The notes beneath the pieces are model-generated. The model was not told where the DNA came from, ran no database searches, and was given only the letters and a program-made list of their open reading frames with translations. Positions 45,499-54,999 of a stretch of DNA of 64,000 nucleotides are shown in pieces (the first letter of the stretch is position 1; each line of letters opens with the position of its first letter). This stretch comes from Sulfobacillus acidophilus. GTDB taxonomy: Bacteria > Bacillota > Sulfobacillia > Sulfobacillales > Sulfobacillaceae. The stretch covers positions 1 through 64,000 of the forward strand of contig PXYV01000005.1 in assembly GCA_003023745.1 (NCBI GenBank), written 5' to 3'. The position numbers and the translations under genes were made by a program.

Positions 45499-46065
45499 AT
45501 GCCAGGGGACAGCGCGCCAAAACACGCGTCACGCAGCATACTTTTGACGACCGTTGACCATATGGTGAACTGGGCCCGATCCTCGTCGGTTTGGCCAGCA
45601 ACCTTTGGACTGGCGTGTTGCGCGATTGAGATGATGAGCGTGACCGACTCGCGGTATGATATTGCCCGGTTTGGTTCCGAAGCGTTTCGGGCATCGCCAC
45701 GCCAAGCGGATCTGATGATTGTGGCGGGACGGGTAAGTCAAAAAATGGCTCCCATCCTGCGCACGATTTGGGAGCAAATGCCTGAGCCAAAGTGGGTATT
45801 ATCGATGGGGGCCTGTGCGTCATCCGGGGGAGTCTTTGACAACTACGCCATTATTCAGGGCGTTGATCATATCGTGCCAGTGGATGTTTATGTGCCCGGC
45901 TGTCCGCCGACGCCTGAAGCCTTGCTCTTTGGCGTCTTGAAGCTGAGAGAAAAGATTGAGCAGGGGATCCCGCCGAAATATCTCGAACTGAGCAACTGGG
46001 ATGAAGCCGGATCGTATACCTGGCAACCTACAAGCGGGGATGACGCCAACCCTGCGCACGTTTGA
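45499..46065 (+). CDS. nuoB2: Orphan second copy of NuoB
   Basis: A 188-aa NuoB paralogue, nearly identical to the product at 16048 through the core. The cluster N2 cysteines are all present ([26 protein letters not shown]). It differs at the N-terminus and has a 20-residue C-terminal extension ([20 protein letters not shown]). It is single, with its own promoter and GGGGAGG site, far from other nuo genes. It may replace the operon copy under some condition or serve another complex; the symbol is only a label. Confidence 0.92.
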   Translation: MPGDSAPKHASRSILLTTVDHMVNWARSSSVWPATFGLACCAIEMMSVTDSRYDIARFGSEAFRASPRQADLMIVAGRVSQKMAPILRTIWEQMPEPKWVLSMGACASSGGVFDNYAIIQGVDHIVPVDVYVPGCPPTPEALLFGVLKLREKIEQGIPPKYLELSNWDEAGSYTWQPTSGDDANPAHV

Positions 46066-46343
46066 GCCAAATCCCCACAACGCCTCCCACTATGTTAAGT
46101 CGGGTGTGGGCTAGCTCTTCACAGTAAGGTGACGCATCCGGCTACCCACTCCGTTGACGGTTCGATCTCATATCACACGCATACCGGCCTTGTTCGGCCG
46201 TGAATTTGGTCTCGTCGCCGATACAATAGACATAATCCATTGTTTAACGCAAAACAATCCGCCGGTCGTCGGTCGAACCTGAGGTGACACGTTTATGAGT
46301 ACTTTTTATGCAGACTATCGTCACGGTAAATACAGTCCACGAA

Positions 46344-46562
46344 CTATGCCGTGCGCAGTCGGCGCGCCTCTTCTTGAAGAACATAATCCGCGAAACAATG
46401 GCGGCAAATAAAATCAACTGGTGCTAACTGCGCGCGATCGTAGAAGACATCATAGTGATAGTCAAAGAGTTCTTGACAGCGATGACAGCGATGCCGTACC
46501 GTCTTTAACGATACCCCAGTGGAGGATGGGGATAGGTCAATCTTACGCTGGCTTCTTGTCAT
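46344..46562 (-). CDS. Small zinc-ribbon protein, unknown
   Basis: A 72-aa basic protein with two CxxC pairs (RHRCHRCQEL and DFICRHCFADY) that could bind one zinc ion. The family is not recognised. AAAGGAAG lies about 10 bases before ATG 46562. It may be a nucleic-acid-binding accessory protein, but nothing nearby shows its role. Confidence 0.6.
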   Translation of the reverse strand: MTRSQRKIDLSPSSTGVSLKTVRHRCHRCQELFDYHYDVFYDRAQLAPVDFICRHCFADYVLQEEARRLRTA

Positions 46563-46819
46563 ACACCATACACTTCCTTTCTCTGTGTCGATGAAGGGCT
46601 GACTATGCTTACTAATAATAAAACGATGTCGGGTTGTAAAAGGTTACCATGCAAAGAAATTTGTCATGCATCCGGAAGTATGCGGAGGTCACAAAACTCA
46701 GACGCCGGCGCGGCGGCAGTACATACGAGCGGGAAACCGAAATGGTAACGTTCGATGTGACATCTGTTGCATGGATACTCCACACAGTGGCGTTGGTGGT
46801 CATAAGGGAGGTGACCGAT

Positions 46820-47301
46820 ATGGAGTCCGGAGAGTGGCTGGTAAAGTTAAGGCCTTTGAATGTCGCTGAGGATGTGAACCTTGCACTATCTTGGTATGCC
46901 GACCCCGAAGTCCTGTATTTTTCTGAGGGAGCCAATGCTGGTCGGTTTGACGCGGCCCGCGTCGAACGAATGTATCGGTGGCTTTTGCATAAGGGACGCG
47001 TTTTCATTGTCGAGGTATTCGATGAGGGGTGGCGTGCCGTAGGGGATGTGGCACTATGCCCCGAGTTGATGCCGATCGTCATTGGGGATCCGCAGTACCG
47101 CAACCGCGGCGTCGGTACGCAGGTACTCTGTCTCTTGATTGAGGAGGCGCGACGAAGCGGTTGGACCAAACTCGTGGCCCACAAAGTCTATCGGTACAAT
47201 ACACCGCCATGCGGCTATTTGAGAAGTGCGAATTTGTGCCGAGCGGTGAGGGGGTCGAGGTTGACGGGCAGCCATTTGTGCGCTATGAAAAGGTTCTCTA
47301 G
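46820..47301 (+). pseudogene. GNAT N-acetyltransferase with frameshift
   Basis: From ATG 46820 (AAGGGAGGTGA just upstream) the frame encodes a GNAT fold with the acetyl-CoA loop PQYRNRGVGTQVL. After KVYRYNT near 47205 the expected ending, AMRLFEKCEFVPSGEGVEVD to a stop at 47301, lies in another frame; one lost base explains it. The track ORF to 47353 follows the wrong frame. About 160 aa if repaired. Substrate unknown. Confidence 0.65.
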
Positions 47302-47719
47302 CATTCAAGTGACCGGGACGGTGGTTCTATATGTTTTGGCGCGCGCAAATTAGGATTCGTGATGGCAACGAATTGTCAAAGGTATTCGAGTGTTTTCCAT
47401 TGAAGTGGAAGCGTCATCAGCGAGGCGACCCACACACTCCGAAACACAATCTCGTGATTTTTAGCTTGCGGTCAGCCCGCGATGCGCGTAACAACTCCGA
47501 GTATCACCGTATTCGAAAATTATGCGTGCGCGAAGCGAAATCTCCAACGACATGGGGAACAATTAGGCAGTCTAGTCGGCCCTGCTAGGAGTTTGACATG
47601 GTAGGCCAGGATCACGAGTATAGCCATTCCAAAATTCGGAATAGAACCATGATCCTAAAAATCTTACTACTATTGGCGACCACGTATCGTCAAATGTATC
47701 AAATTAAGGAATCGGTCTA
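47302..47719. other. Gap without a convincing gene
   Basis: About 418 bases between the acetyltransferase remnant and the MFS gene. The 85-aa ORF at 47331 has no ribosome binding site and no recognisable motif. I see no RNA gene or strong hairpin. Confidence 0.45.
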
Positions 47720-48934
47720 CTAGTGCCGCCCTGTCGACTGGTTGATGGGCAAGATTTTAGGATCCGTGTGATCTTTTCGATAGTACCAGGCTCCCCAAAA
47801 AACGGTGGAACCTACCATGAATATGCCGGAAGTGACTAAGACAAAGGACGCCTTTAAATGGGTGAGAAGGATGGATATTAGTGCTAGCCCTATGAGATTC
47901 ATGCCGTTCATCAGGAGGCGCTGTAAAGCAAAGATGTGGGCCTGGCGGTCGGGGGGGATCGATTGGCCGATTTCTGTGTCGAGCGCCACGTGCACCAAGG
48001 GGCTTCCAATACTGGCGAGAATGGTCATCAACAAGGCCATTACATAATTTCCGCTAAGCCCAATCAGTATGAAGCCCAGGCCCGTAAGTGCCCACGACAG
48101 AAAATAGAACGGCCGCAGATACCGAGACCAATGACGAGTTCGCATTACGATGAGGGTGCCAAGAACGGCGCTAATGCCCCAGACGGATCGAAAGACGCCA
48201 TACCCGATGGATTGGGTGTGCCACCGGTCGAGCACTAACAGCGGGATGCCGAGGGTGAACGCGGGCCAGGCCAAATTAGTCAGCATCCGCACGATAAAGC
48301 CGGTGCGGAGAAAGTCTTGATGGGTGAGTGCCGATAACGCTTCGTGCCATTGAAGGCGCGTTGCTGCATCGTTAAACACAGGTTGAGGAACGCGCCACCA
48401 CAAGAGGCTAGCGGCCAAGAGTAACGCCATCAGAGCGACGACCGTGCCATATGGTCCACTAAGAGCTAACAAGCCTCCTGCCAAAAGGGGTCCTACAATG
48501 CGACCGCTGCGTGATGCGACTTCGAATCGAGCCGACGCGAGAGGACGACGATTGGTTGCCGTCGACTGCATCATGAGTGACTGCGCCTTCGGAATGATGC
48601 GGGCCGAGTACCATCCCAACAGGCCTGCTGCCGCGATCCAAACAATTGCGCGGCGTGGTGATGCAATGGTGAGCACCAGGATAACGAAAGCCTCGATGAT
48701 GGTCCATTGCGCGAGTGAACCACCGTGTCCCCAGTCGGGACCGGTCGTGCCGACGACAATCGTGGGCACGAACTCCATCGTTAAGGCTGCTGCCATCCAC
48801 AGAGGTGAATGCGTCAATGCCAATACTTGCCATAGTAGAGCGGTTTGAAAGAAATTGTCGGCAGCATACGACACGCCAACCGCAAAGTAAAACGATCGCG
48901 CAGAAGGTAGGTCTTCCGTCCCGGGGTGGCTCAA
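47720..48934 (-). CDS. MFS transporter
   Basis: A 404-aa major facilitator with about 10-12 TM helices, resembling the MFS_3/EntS-type exporters. The loop between TM2 and TM3 (VVGTTGPDWGHGGSLAQW) lacks the usual GxxxDRxGRR motif A, so some sequence may be lost or the loop is unusual. It starts at TTG 48934 with AAGGGAG upstream. It is near the edge of the accessory island. Substrate unknown; efflux is the more likely direction. Confidence 0.75.
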   Translation of the reverse strand: MSHPGTEDLPSARSFYFAVGVSYAADNFFQTALLWQVLALTHSPLWMAAALTMEFVPTIVVGTTGPDWGHGGSLAQWTIIEAFVILVLTIASPRRAIVWIAAAGLLGWYSARIIPKAQSLMMQSTATNRRPLASARFEVASRSGRIVGPLLAGGLLALSGPYGTVVALMALLLAASLLWWRVPQPVFNDAATRLQWHEALSALTHQDFLRTGFIVRMLTNLAWPAFTLGIPLLVLDRWHTQSIGYGVFRSVWGISAVLGTLIVMRTRHWSRYLRPFYFLSWALTGLGFILIGLSGNYVMALLMTILASIGSPLVHVALDTEIGQSIPPDRQAHIFALQRLLMNGMNLIGLALISILLTHLKASFVLVTSGIFMVGSTVFWGAWYYRKDHTDPKILPINQSTGRH

Positions 48935-49800
48935 TCGCTGGTCGCTCCCTTCGTTGTTACCGTATCAGACTTGCCGAGGTTTTTTAAGCGACTGCGTCAA
49001 ATCCTGTCTCAAAGCCCAGGTGCCATGTGACTGCGCTGATCGATTCGATGCATGAAAGGGGGCATGATGGCTTATGCAGCCTGGAACCTAAAAATCGGTC
49101 GCGGTGGGTCCGGCTGTACTAACTTCCCGCTCCCTCTAGCCTATCGCGCATCAGGAGAAGGAGGCGCATGCAATGAATTTGGCATCGAAGCAGATTAAGT
49201 TGAGACAATTCAATCCGGGGGGATACCTCGTCGGTACACGCTCATGCCAGTGACGAACATTGGGGCGAAATCGCTGGCATGATTCTACTCAATTTACTGT
49301 GCGAGACAGACGACACATGTCAAAATTGGTGAGCGGGCGAAACGCCGCCACCGTGCGACGGGAACGTCCTAAGAAGCAGTGCCCCCGTGTACTCTAGAAA
49401 GAGCAATCGTCTGTTGCTCGGTGTGCACGTCCAAACTGCTCGACCCGTGCATTCGCCGTACGAGGTAGAACGCAGCTACCTCAGCGACAAACCTGACGAC
49501 GTGTCGCGTTCGGTCGATCGGATGTCGAAGCCGAAAGAGATTAACGTAGGTTGTTAACTGGGTGACTCGCCCGGTAAGGACCGCCACGCTATTGTCCCGG
49601 TCGACGCCCGGCGAGATGAGATCCGAGGGCGAGCAAGATTTCAGGCCGTCACATGAAGCAACCTCTGCCGCACCGAAAGATTCCCCCGCAAATCTGAGTC
49701 TCGCACCTATGTGCGAAGACTTTAGCCTGCGGGAAGCGATGGAAACGTGGCACACCGACTGTGATACGATCGAGGTGGATGAGAGAGGTGGGGATGTTGC
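48935..49800. other. Gap without a convincing gene
   Basis: This 866-base stretch holds only weak frames. At 49173 an ATG follows AGAAGGAGG and encodes 26 codons (MNLASKQIKLRQFNPGG...), with protein-like sequence continuing in another frame (HWGEIAGMILLNLL), perhaps a frameshifted small gene. The ORFs at 49369 (minus) and 49562 (plus) overlap each other and show no motif. A partial reverse-orientation match to the island repeat (TTGGGGCGAAATCGC) occurs near 49260. Confidence 0.4.
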
Positions 49801-50310
49801 ATGCGCAATGCGCTATGGTGGCAGCGCTATCCCATGCGGGTGGCCTGGCCGAAAGTGCTTTGGGCGGGGATAATGTTAGGACTGCTAGGGGCTTTGGATC
49901 AGTGGCTGCATGTGGGTTTGATCTTTCTTGTCCCGCCATTTGCGGCGACCTTGAGCCTCCTTATCTACCTTCCAGAAAAGTCCGTGGCACAGCCGATTCC
50001 CGTGGTCGTGGGAAGCACCTTGGCATCCGCCTTAGGCACCTTGGTGGCGTTCATCGCGCACGGCCCACTGGTTGCCGCGCTGCTTGCCCTGGTGTTGCTG
50101 TGGTTATTGCCGCGTTGGGGCATCTATCACCCGCCAGCCTTGGCGTTAGCCATGTATCCGTTACTGCTGCACCCCGGGGTGTGGTTTCCGGTGATTGTGG
50201 TGTTGCCATTCACGGTGACTGCAGTCGTATCGTATGCGGGACTAACACGTGTTCTATCCCAGGGTCCGCGTTATCCGCTGGATGGAGCTACGGACCAGGG
50301 ATCGTGTTGA
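49801..50310 (+). CDS. HPP-family integral membrane protein
   Basis: A 169-aa protein with about four to five TM helices and the family-naming HPP motif (GIYHPPALALAMYPLLL). HPP proteins are found in bacteria and chloroplasts; plant members have been linked to nitrite transport, but the bacterial role is open. ATG 49801 follows a purine-rich GAGAGGTGGGG. The candidate selenoprotein starts 43 bases downstream and may be co-transcribed. Confidence 0.75.
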   Translation: MRNALWWQRYPMRVAWPKVLWAGIMLGLLGALDQWLHVGLIFLVPPFAATLSLLIYLPEKSVAQPIPVVVGSTLASALGTLVAFIAHGPLVAALLALVLLWLLPRWGIYHPPALALAMYPLLLHPGVWFPVIVVLPFTVTAVVSYAGLTRVLSQGPRYPLDGATDQGSC

Positions 50311-50352
50311 TCAAGGCGATATGCGATTTTGCATCGGAAAGGAGTTTCATGC

Positions 50353-50931
50353 GTGCCTGACCTCATTTGGCCTGTGTACCTGAGCCTGGTGAACAGTCTC
50401 CACACCGATTGGATTCCCGCTGACCCGTTGTTGTCGGTGCAGCCATTAAGGGCGCTTTCCTGGTGTCCTCCGTGGCCGTGGTACCCTAAGGACTTGCCCC
50501 ATTGGGGCATCTCGCCTGCCCCGGGCCCGGTGGCCCGGGTGTGGTTTGCCGGAAATCCTCAAGGCCAGGAGCGCCGTGTCTTTGATGTCGTGGTTGAGGC
50601 GGTGGGCCGAAAGCGGCGATTGCTTCATCCAGTTACGGAGGCGACATTGGCACCATTGGGCAAAACGCACATTGCGGTGGCGGTGCTGACGACGCCGGGG
50701 TGACCGCTTTGTGCCGAGGCCGTGCGCCTGGCCCACGCCATGGCACTAGCTAGCCCAGCCATTACCAGTGTGGCGATCATGCTTGATGCCAGACCGTCAT
50801 TGACGGGGGCCCTGCAAATTCAACGTGTTCCGGTGGTCTTTATCGAAGGACAGCGTCTGGATGGACCGATCACGGAATGGGTTTTGGCGCAACGCCTACT
50901 TCAAGTGAGGGGGAGTTCGGATGCACCGTAG
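50353..50931 (+). CDS. Candidate selenoprotein: thioredoxin-fold protein with UxxC (in-frame TGA)
   Basis: Two track ORFs (50329-50703 and 50722-50931) are in one frame, separated only by TGA at 50701-50703. Read through, the joined C-terminal domain is LTTPG-U-PLC-AEAVRLAHAMA, then RVPVVFIEGQ. This matches the second domain of protein disulfide oxidoreductases (TPxCPxC...AVRLAH...VP). The TGA falls exactly on the first active-site cysteine, so the motif would be UxxC. A 7-bp hairpin with loop CGUGC starts 10 bases after the TGA. GTG 50353 has GGAG 8 bases upstream. Total 192 aa. The alternative is a Cys-to-stop mutation. Confidence 0.6.
50711..50736 (+). promoter_or_regulatory. SECIS-like hairpin downstream of the in-frame TGA
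   Basis: GCC-(G)-AGGC (50713-50720) pairs with GCCT-GGC (50726-50732) around the loop CGTGC (50721-50725); two further pairs can form across a CC bulge. The loop begins 17 bases after TGA and contains GU, similar to the bacterial SECIS of E. coli fdhF in spacing and loop. GC-rich DNA forms such hairpins often, so this alone is weak. Confidence 0.4.
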
Positions 50932-50940
50932 ATCGCTCGC

Positions 50941-52017
50941 TCATCTGTTGGCAGCGGGAAGATGAGCGCGATGCTGAACGGCTGAGAAGCCGCGTAACGC
51001 CAGCATGGCGCATAGTTCAGCGATAAGATAAAAGCGTGCGGTCGGATCGATGATGTGCAACAGCAAGCGGGTGGATGTCTGCGGCGAGGACATGACGAGC
51101 GCGGCAATAGCCCAGATACCGACAACCAGCGTTGTCACGGCCAACCGAGTCAAGCGGCCCATCGGCCTCCAGGTAAACCCTAAACGAATATGCACCATCA
51201 AACTCAGCGCAACGCCAAGCGTCCAACTGAAGACCACGACGATGCCAATGCGTGACAAGAAGAACGTGCTATCCAGCGTGACATGGTCGAGAGCAAACAC
51301 TACGGGCCAGCGCAAGTGCGTCAGAGCTTGTGGACCTAAGGATCCCATGACGGCGGCATACAGCATGGCTAACATCACCCAAGGAATGACAATCGCCGTG
51401 ACCCGCCAGGCTGGGGTGGGCTCGCTTGCTAATTTTCGGGCCACCAGTCGAATGGTCGTGCCAATAGGAACACCAATGTAGGCTAAAATGCCGACTCCTT
51501 GAAAAATGGGCATTAACAGGATCTGGTCGTTGGGGGCAAGGGGGCGCAGATGTGTCACGTTGACCACCGCCAGCAATAGAATGAAGGCGGTGCCGAAAAT
51601 GAGAATGGGGACCCAGAGCATGGCCATTCGCCAGGCGGTTTGGGGTGCGCGATTGACGGCCAACCCGACGATAGCGGTTAGGGGTAAAATCAGTGCAGCA
51701 CGCGGTGTGTCAAAATAGAAAAAGGTTTGCAACATCGCGGCCAATTGGTTCAGCATGACGGCGTCGATGGCTCCGGTGACAATCAGCGCCACGCCGTCGA
51801 GGATGCGCGTGGCCGAGTGCCATATTCCGGACGGCTGTGGTGAAGGAATTAATAGCGTCAAGACCACGGTCCACACCAACGCCAAGACCAAAGCGATATC
51901 AGCATTTTGACCAGCCACCAGAACGACGTGAAGCGGCCAGACAAATAGGCCGCTACCCAGGACGCTGGCGGTTGTAATCCACAATAGGGCGGTTCGGGTT
52001 AATCCGGGACTTTTCAG
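50941..52017 (-). CDS. gerAB: Spore germination permease-like subunit (GerAB family)
   Basis: Membrane subunit of a germinant receptor (APC-like fold), which detects nutrients in the spore inner membrane. About 10 TM helices and 358 aa, the usual length. No ATG/GTG/TTG start fits: the frame from CTG 52017 (MKSPGLTRTALLW...) begins 7 bases after AGAAGGAG and overlaps the gerAC stop as CTGA. I therefore propose a CTG start; the track start at 52170 lies deep in gerAC. Operon order is AA-AC-AB. Confidence 0.85.
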   Translation of the reverse strand: MKSPGLTRTALLWITTASVLGSGLFVWPLHVVLVAGQNADIALVLALVWTVVLTLLIPSPQPSGIWHSATRILDGVALIVTGAIDAVMLNQLAAMLQTFFYFDTPRAALILPLTAIVGLAVNRAPQTAWRMAMLWVPILIFGTAFILLLAVVNVTHLRPLAPNDQILLMPIFQGVGILAYIGVPIGTTIRLVARKLASEPTPAWRVTAIVIPWVMLAMLYAAVMGSLGPQALTHLRWPVVFALDHVTLDSTFFLSRIGIVVVFSWTLGVALSLMVHIRLGFTWRPMGRLTRLAVTTLVVGIWAIAALVMSSPQTSTRLLLHIIDPTARFYLIAELCAMLALRGFSAVQHRAHLPAANR

Positions 52018-53105
52018 CGCAAGACTCCTTCTTCCCTGAGCGTAAAATGAACCCAGCAGGTTAAAGACCAATGGGACCATCCGCGGTCCGATGCCCAGGC
52101 GGCATCCGACCAGATAGCGGAACGATGCCATCCCATCGGATCGGTGTCCGTTCGCTGAGCCTCTAGCCAAGCGGCCTGGACATAAGACTGAATGCGGTTG
52201 GCGACCTGCCTTTCGACTTGTCGGTCGAGCCCAATCGCATCGGACCCCGACACATTGCCGAGAATGACGCCCGAATAGTCCAAGTGAACCGATGCTGCGA
52301 TCGTGGATTGGCGGTGGTGGATGGCCAGGTGGCTGCGCCCCCGAATTAATCCAACGACGAGCGGCGTGTGGTCAAGCGTGACGGAAATGTTATCCCGAAG
52401 GAGCCGACCGGTAAGGTAGGACCAGCCGATGGTGGCTTCGGGCGACCAGCTTACGGGATAGGGTGAACGCAGCACCAACAGGCGCGTTAAGGTAAACTGA
52501 CCCTGATGGGGATGAACCCAAACCACGCTTGGCGTGATGCCCGGGGTAACGATTTCGGACCAGACCCGCCACCCGCGACCGGGCCAACGAATTCCCTGGC
52601 ATCGACAAGTCAAGGCATTGTACAGTCCCACTTCTGGCACAACTTCGACGGGAGGGATTAATGACACGACGGCGGCAGCGTTGGGAGCTCCGACAATCCA
52701 GGTGGTCAGCACGAATCGCCCCGAATCCGCCATCGTCATCAAGGTCGAGCGCCAGATGCGGGTTGGCAGCGCACTTGACAGGCAGACAATCCGGACTTGT
52801 CCGAGGTAGAGTGTGCGGCTTTCGCGCCGTTGCGCGGAGAGTAATGCGGATAGAAGGTTTGGCGCCGTGACGTGGATGGCATAAAATTCTTGGCTTTGGG
52901 GTGTGGTCGCCAAACTGGCGGCGGTGGTCGTCACGTTGGGAAAGGTAAACGTATAGTTGGCCTGTCCAACCCCTGGCGCTGGATCGATGCCAATCGCGGC
53001 CACTGCTGCGCGCATTTCCACGGGATGTTGATCCCAGCATCCCGATAAACTCAAGGCGAGAAGACAGAGTCCGATGGCACGCAGTTTGCCCCGTTTCTTA
53101 CGCAT
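52014..53105 (-). CDS. gerAC: Spore germination lipoprotein (GerAC family)
   Basis: Ger(x)C lipoprotein, the C subunit of a germinant receptor. The 363-aa protein has a signal peptide with lipobox LSLSGC followed by WDQ, the GCWDQ signature of the family, and alternating strands and helices thereafter. It overlaps gerAA by 8 bases and gerAB by 4. Expected to be made in the forespore. Confidence 0.9.
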   Translation of the reverse strand: MRKKRGKLRAIGLCLLALSLSGCWDQHPVEMRAAVAAIGIDPAPGVGQANYTFTFPNVTTTAASLATTPQSQEFYAIHVTAPNLLSALLSAQRRESRTLYLGQVRIVCLSSALPTRIWRSTLMTMADSGRFVLTTWIVGAPNAAAVVSLIPPVEVVPEVGLYNALTCRCQGIRWPGRGWRVWSEIVTPGITPSVVWVHPHQGQFTLTRLLVLRSPYPVSWSPEATIGWSYLTGRLLRDNISVTLDHTPLVVGLIRGRSHLAIHHRQSTIAASVHLDYSGVILGNVSGSDAIGLDRQVERQVANRIQSYVQAAWLEAQRTDTDPMGWHRSAIWSDAAWASDRGWSHWSLTCWVHFTLREEGVLR

Positions 53106-54591
53106 CGTCTGTCCACCTAAGGTCAGTAGCCCGGCCCTCGGTTAATCGCCGACGCAGCGCACGCCATGGCACGCGCCACGTGAAATTTTCCCAGTCCTTG
53201 GGGCGCCATGGACTCAGTGGACTCAAATACGGCGTGCCGAAGGACGTTAAACTGACCAGTTCGACAGACATGGCGAGCGTGACCAGCATGACGCCATAGA
53301 TCCCGAGCACAAAAGCTCCGACCAGCACGCCCCAGCTCATGAAACGCCAGGTGGCTAATAGCTCGTAGGTGGGAACACTAAAGAGGCTCAGAGCAGTAAA
53401 GGTCATCAGCACGATGATTTGCGGGCTGACGAATCCCGCTTTGACGACGGCTGTGCCGACGACGATGGCTCCGACGGTTCCCAGCGTGGTGGCCAGCACC
53501 TTCGGCAAACGCACGGCTGCCTCGCGCAACACTTCAATCACTAAAATCATGACGACAACCTCCACGAACGGAGTAAAGGGCAGCCCTGTATGACTCCCTG
53601 CAATGATGTTGAACAAGGTGGGGGAAATCAGGTCGGGATTGACTTCGGTCAAGGCGATGTACCATCCGGGGAGCATGACGCCAAAAGCCCAGGCTAAGAG
53701 GCGAATAATGCGGATAAAAGAGGCGTCATACCAGGCTGCGTTATAGTCTTCCGACGTACGATAGAAATCACTTAAGGTGGCGGGCACAGTTAAGACGAAA
53801 GGGTCGCCTTGTATCGAAAGCGCAACCTTGCCACTTTGGAGTTGGAGAGCGACCCAGTCGACACGTTCACTATAGCGGACGGTGGGGAAAAGTGCCCACG
53901 GATGATCTCGGATAAGGCTGCCTAAACGCGTCGCATTGGTCGCACTATCGAGGGTTAGTGAGCGGAGGCGATCGCGCACACGGGTAATCACCTCTGGCGA
54001 AGCTAAACTTTCGCAATAGATCAAATCGCAGCATGTCGGGAACCGCAGGCCAATCGACAACCGTTCCACTACCAAGTCGGGAGTAGCCAGGCGCTCTCGA
54101 ATCTGCGCGATCTTGACATTCTCGAGTTCCACAAAGGCGTCTTGGGGGCCGCGAATCGTTTGTTCGGTGACGGGCGACTCGATGTCGCGGTGGGGTGGTT
54201 TTGCGAAGTCTATCAACACGGCTCCGGGTTTTTTGGCAGTGACAATCGCCGTTTGACCGCGCCATACGCCCGAAATGACACGACTCCAGAGTTGCACCGG
54301 GCGGGACGAATGCCCAATGTTGTCCAGCGTGTCTGGGGAGTCCGACTTAAGAAATGTGGTCAGCTCCTGGCTGTCCACTAGACCATCGATCCAAACCACT
54401 AGACGCGACCCGGTTTCTTGGACGACGAGGTCAGGAGCATGGGTGGCGTGTTCTCGAAAAAGACGGGCCAGGGTGCGAATGTCCGTGAGATTGAGTGCTT
54501 GTTGGGCGACTTGCGATTGGATGTGATGATGCCATGCGACGAGCACCGCATGAAGACGCTCTATGTCTTGGGATAAGGATTCGATGGGCAC
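53098..54591 (-). CDS. gerAA: Spore germination protein (GerAA family)
   Basis: A subunit of the germinant receptor (497 aa): a soluble N-terminal domain of about 250 residues, then about five TM helices. Family features include ETGSRLVVWIDGLVD, GSHTGLPFTPFVEV and FVSPQIIVLMTFTALSLF. GTG 54591 follows AAAGGA. First gene of the ger operon, indicating a spore-forming host. Confidence 0.93.
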   Translation of the reverse strand: MPIESLSQDIERLHAVLVAWHHHIQSQVAQQALNLTDIRTLARLFREHATHAPDLVVQETGSRLVVWIDGLVDSQELTTFLKSDSPDTLDNIGHSSRPVQLWSRVISGVWRGQTAIVTAKKPGAVLIDFAKPPHRDIESPVTEQTIRGPQDAFVELENVKIAQIRERLATPDLVVERLSIGLRFPTCCDLIYCESLASPEVITRVRDRLRSLTLDSATNATRLGSLIRDHPWALFPTVRYSERVDWVALQLQSGKVALSIQGDPFVLTVPATLSDFYRTSEDYNAAWYDASFIRIIRLLAWAFGVMLPGWYIALTEVNPDLISPTLFNIIAGSHTGLPFTPFVEVVVMILVIEVLREAAVRLPKVLATTLGTVGAIVVGTAVVKAGFVSPQIIVLMTFTALSLFSVPTYELLATWRFMSWGVLVGAFVLGIYGVMLVTLAMSVELVSLTSFGTPYLSPLSPWRPKDWENFTWRVPWRALRRRLTEGRATDLRWTDDA

Positions 54592-54999
54592 GTGAGCAAT
54601 CCTTTCCGAGAGTCTTTTTCTATAACAACGGCCGTCGTATTAGTGTTGCGAGGCCATAGTCTTTTTATCCATGCGTGAGTATCCCGTCAGTTGCAGCGAT
54701 GAATAAAACCGGGCTGGCCGAGTAAAAAAGCGCAGTCCGCATGAAACAGGCACTCGCATCGCGTCTAGGCAGCCAAATTCGCATCCGGGCATCTTGCCGC
54801 TGCGACTAGGCAATAGAAACACGCAGGGTAAACTCGAGGGCGTATCGTTTGGCAATGGACTCAAACGGCGAAAGGACGCTGTCGGGCCCCATCTCGGCAA
54901 CCTATTGTTGACATTGCCGAAGCATTCTATCGTGTGGGGACACGGAGCGATGACCACGGCAGTGGGGAAAACGATTCGATCCCTCCAGTGGTCGAGAAG
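54592..54999. other. Gap between gerAA and the KimA-like gene
   Basis: About 408 bases with no convincing gene; the ORFs at 54640 (minus) and 54794 (plus) overlap each other and lack motifs. The part nearest gerAA should hold the ger promoter. Confidence 0.5.
54641..54670 (-). promoter_or_regulatory. Possible sigma-G promoter of the ger operon
   Basis: On the minus strand GGATA is followed after 18 bases by AACACTA. This is 4 of 5 and about 5 of 7 matches to the forespore sigma-G consensus as I recall it, 50 bases before gerAA. Germinant receptors are usually sigma-G dependent. Tentative. Confidence 0.3.

Noticed and set aside
46294-46410. 38-codon plus-strand frame (MSTFYADYRHG...) with GAGGTGAC upstream
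   Set aside because: It runs into the 3' end of the minus-strand zinc-ribbon gene and shows no family pattern; the site match alone is not enough.
49369-49873. Opposing ORFs of 128 aa (minus) and 103 aa (plus)
   Set aside because: They are mutual shadows without motifs, and the plus one also overlaps the HPP gene start. I treat the region as non-coding.
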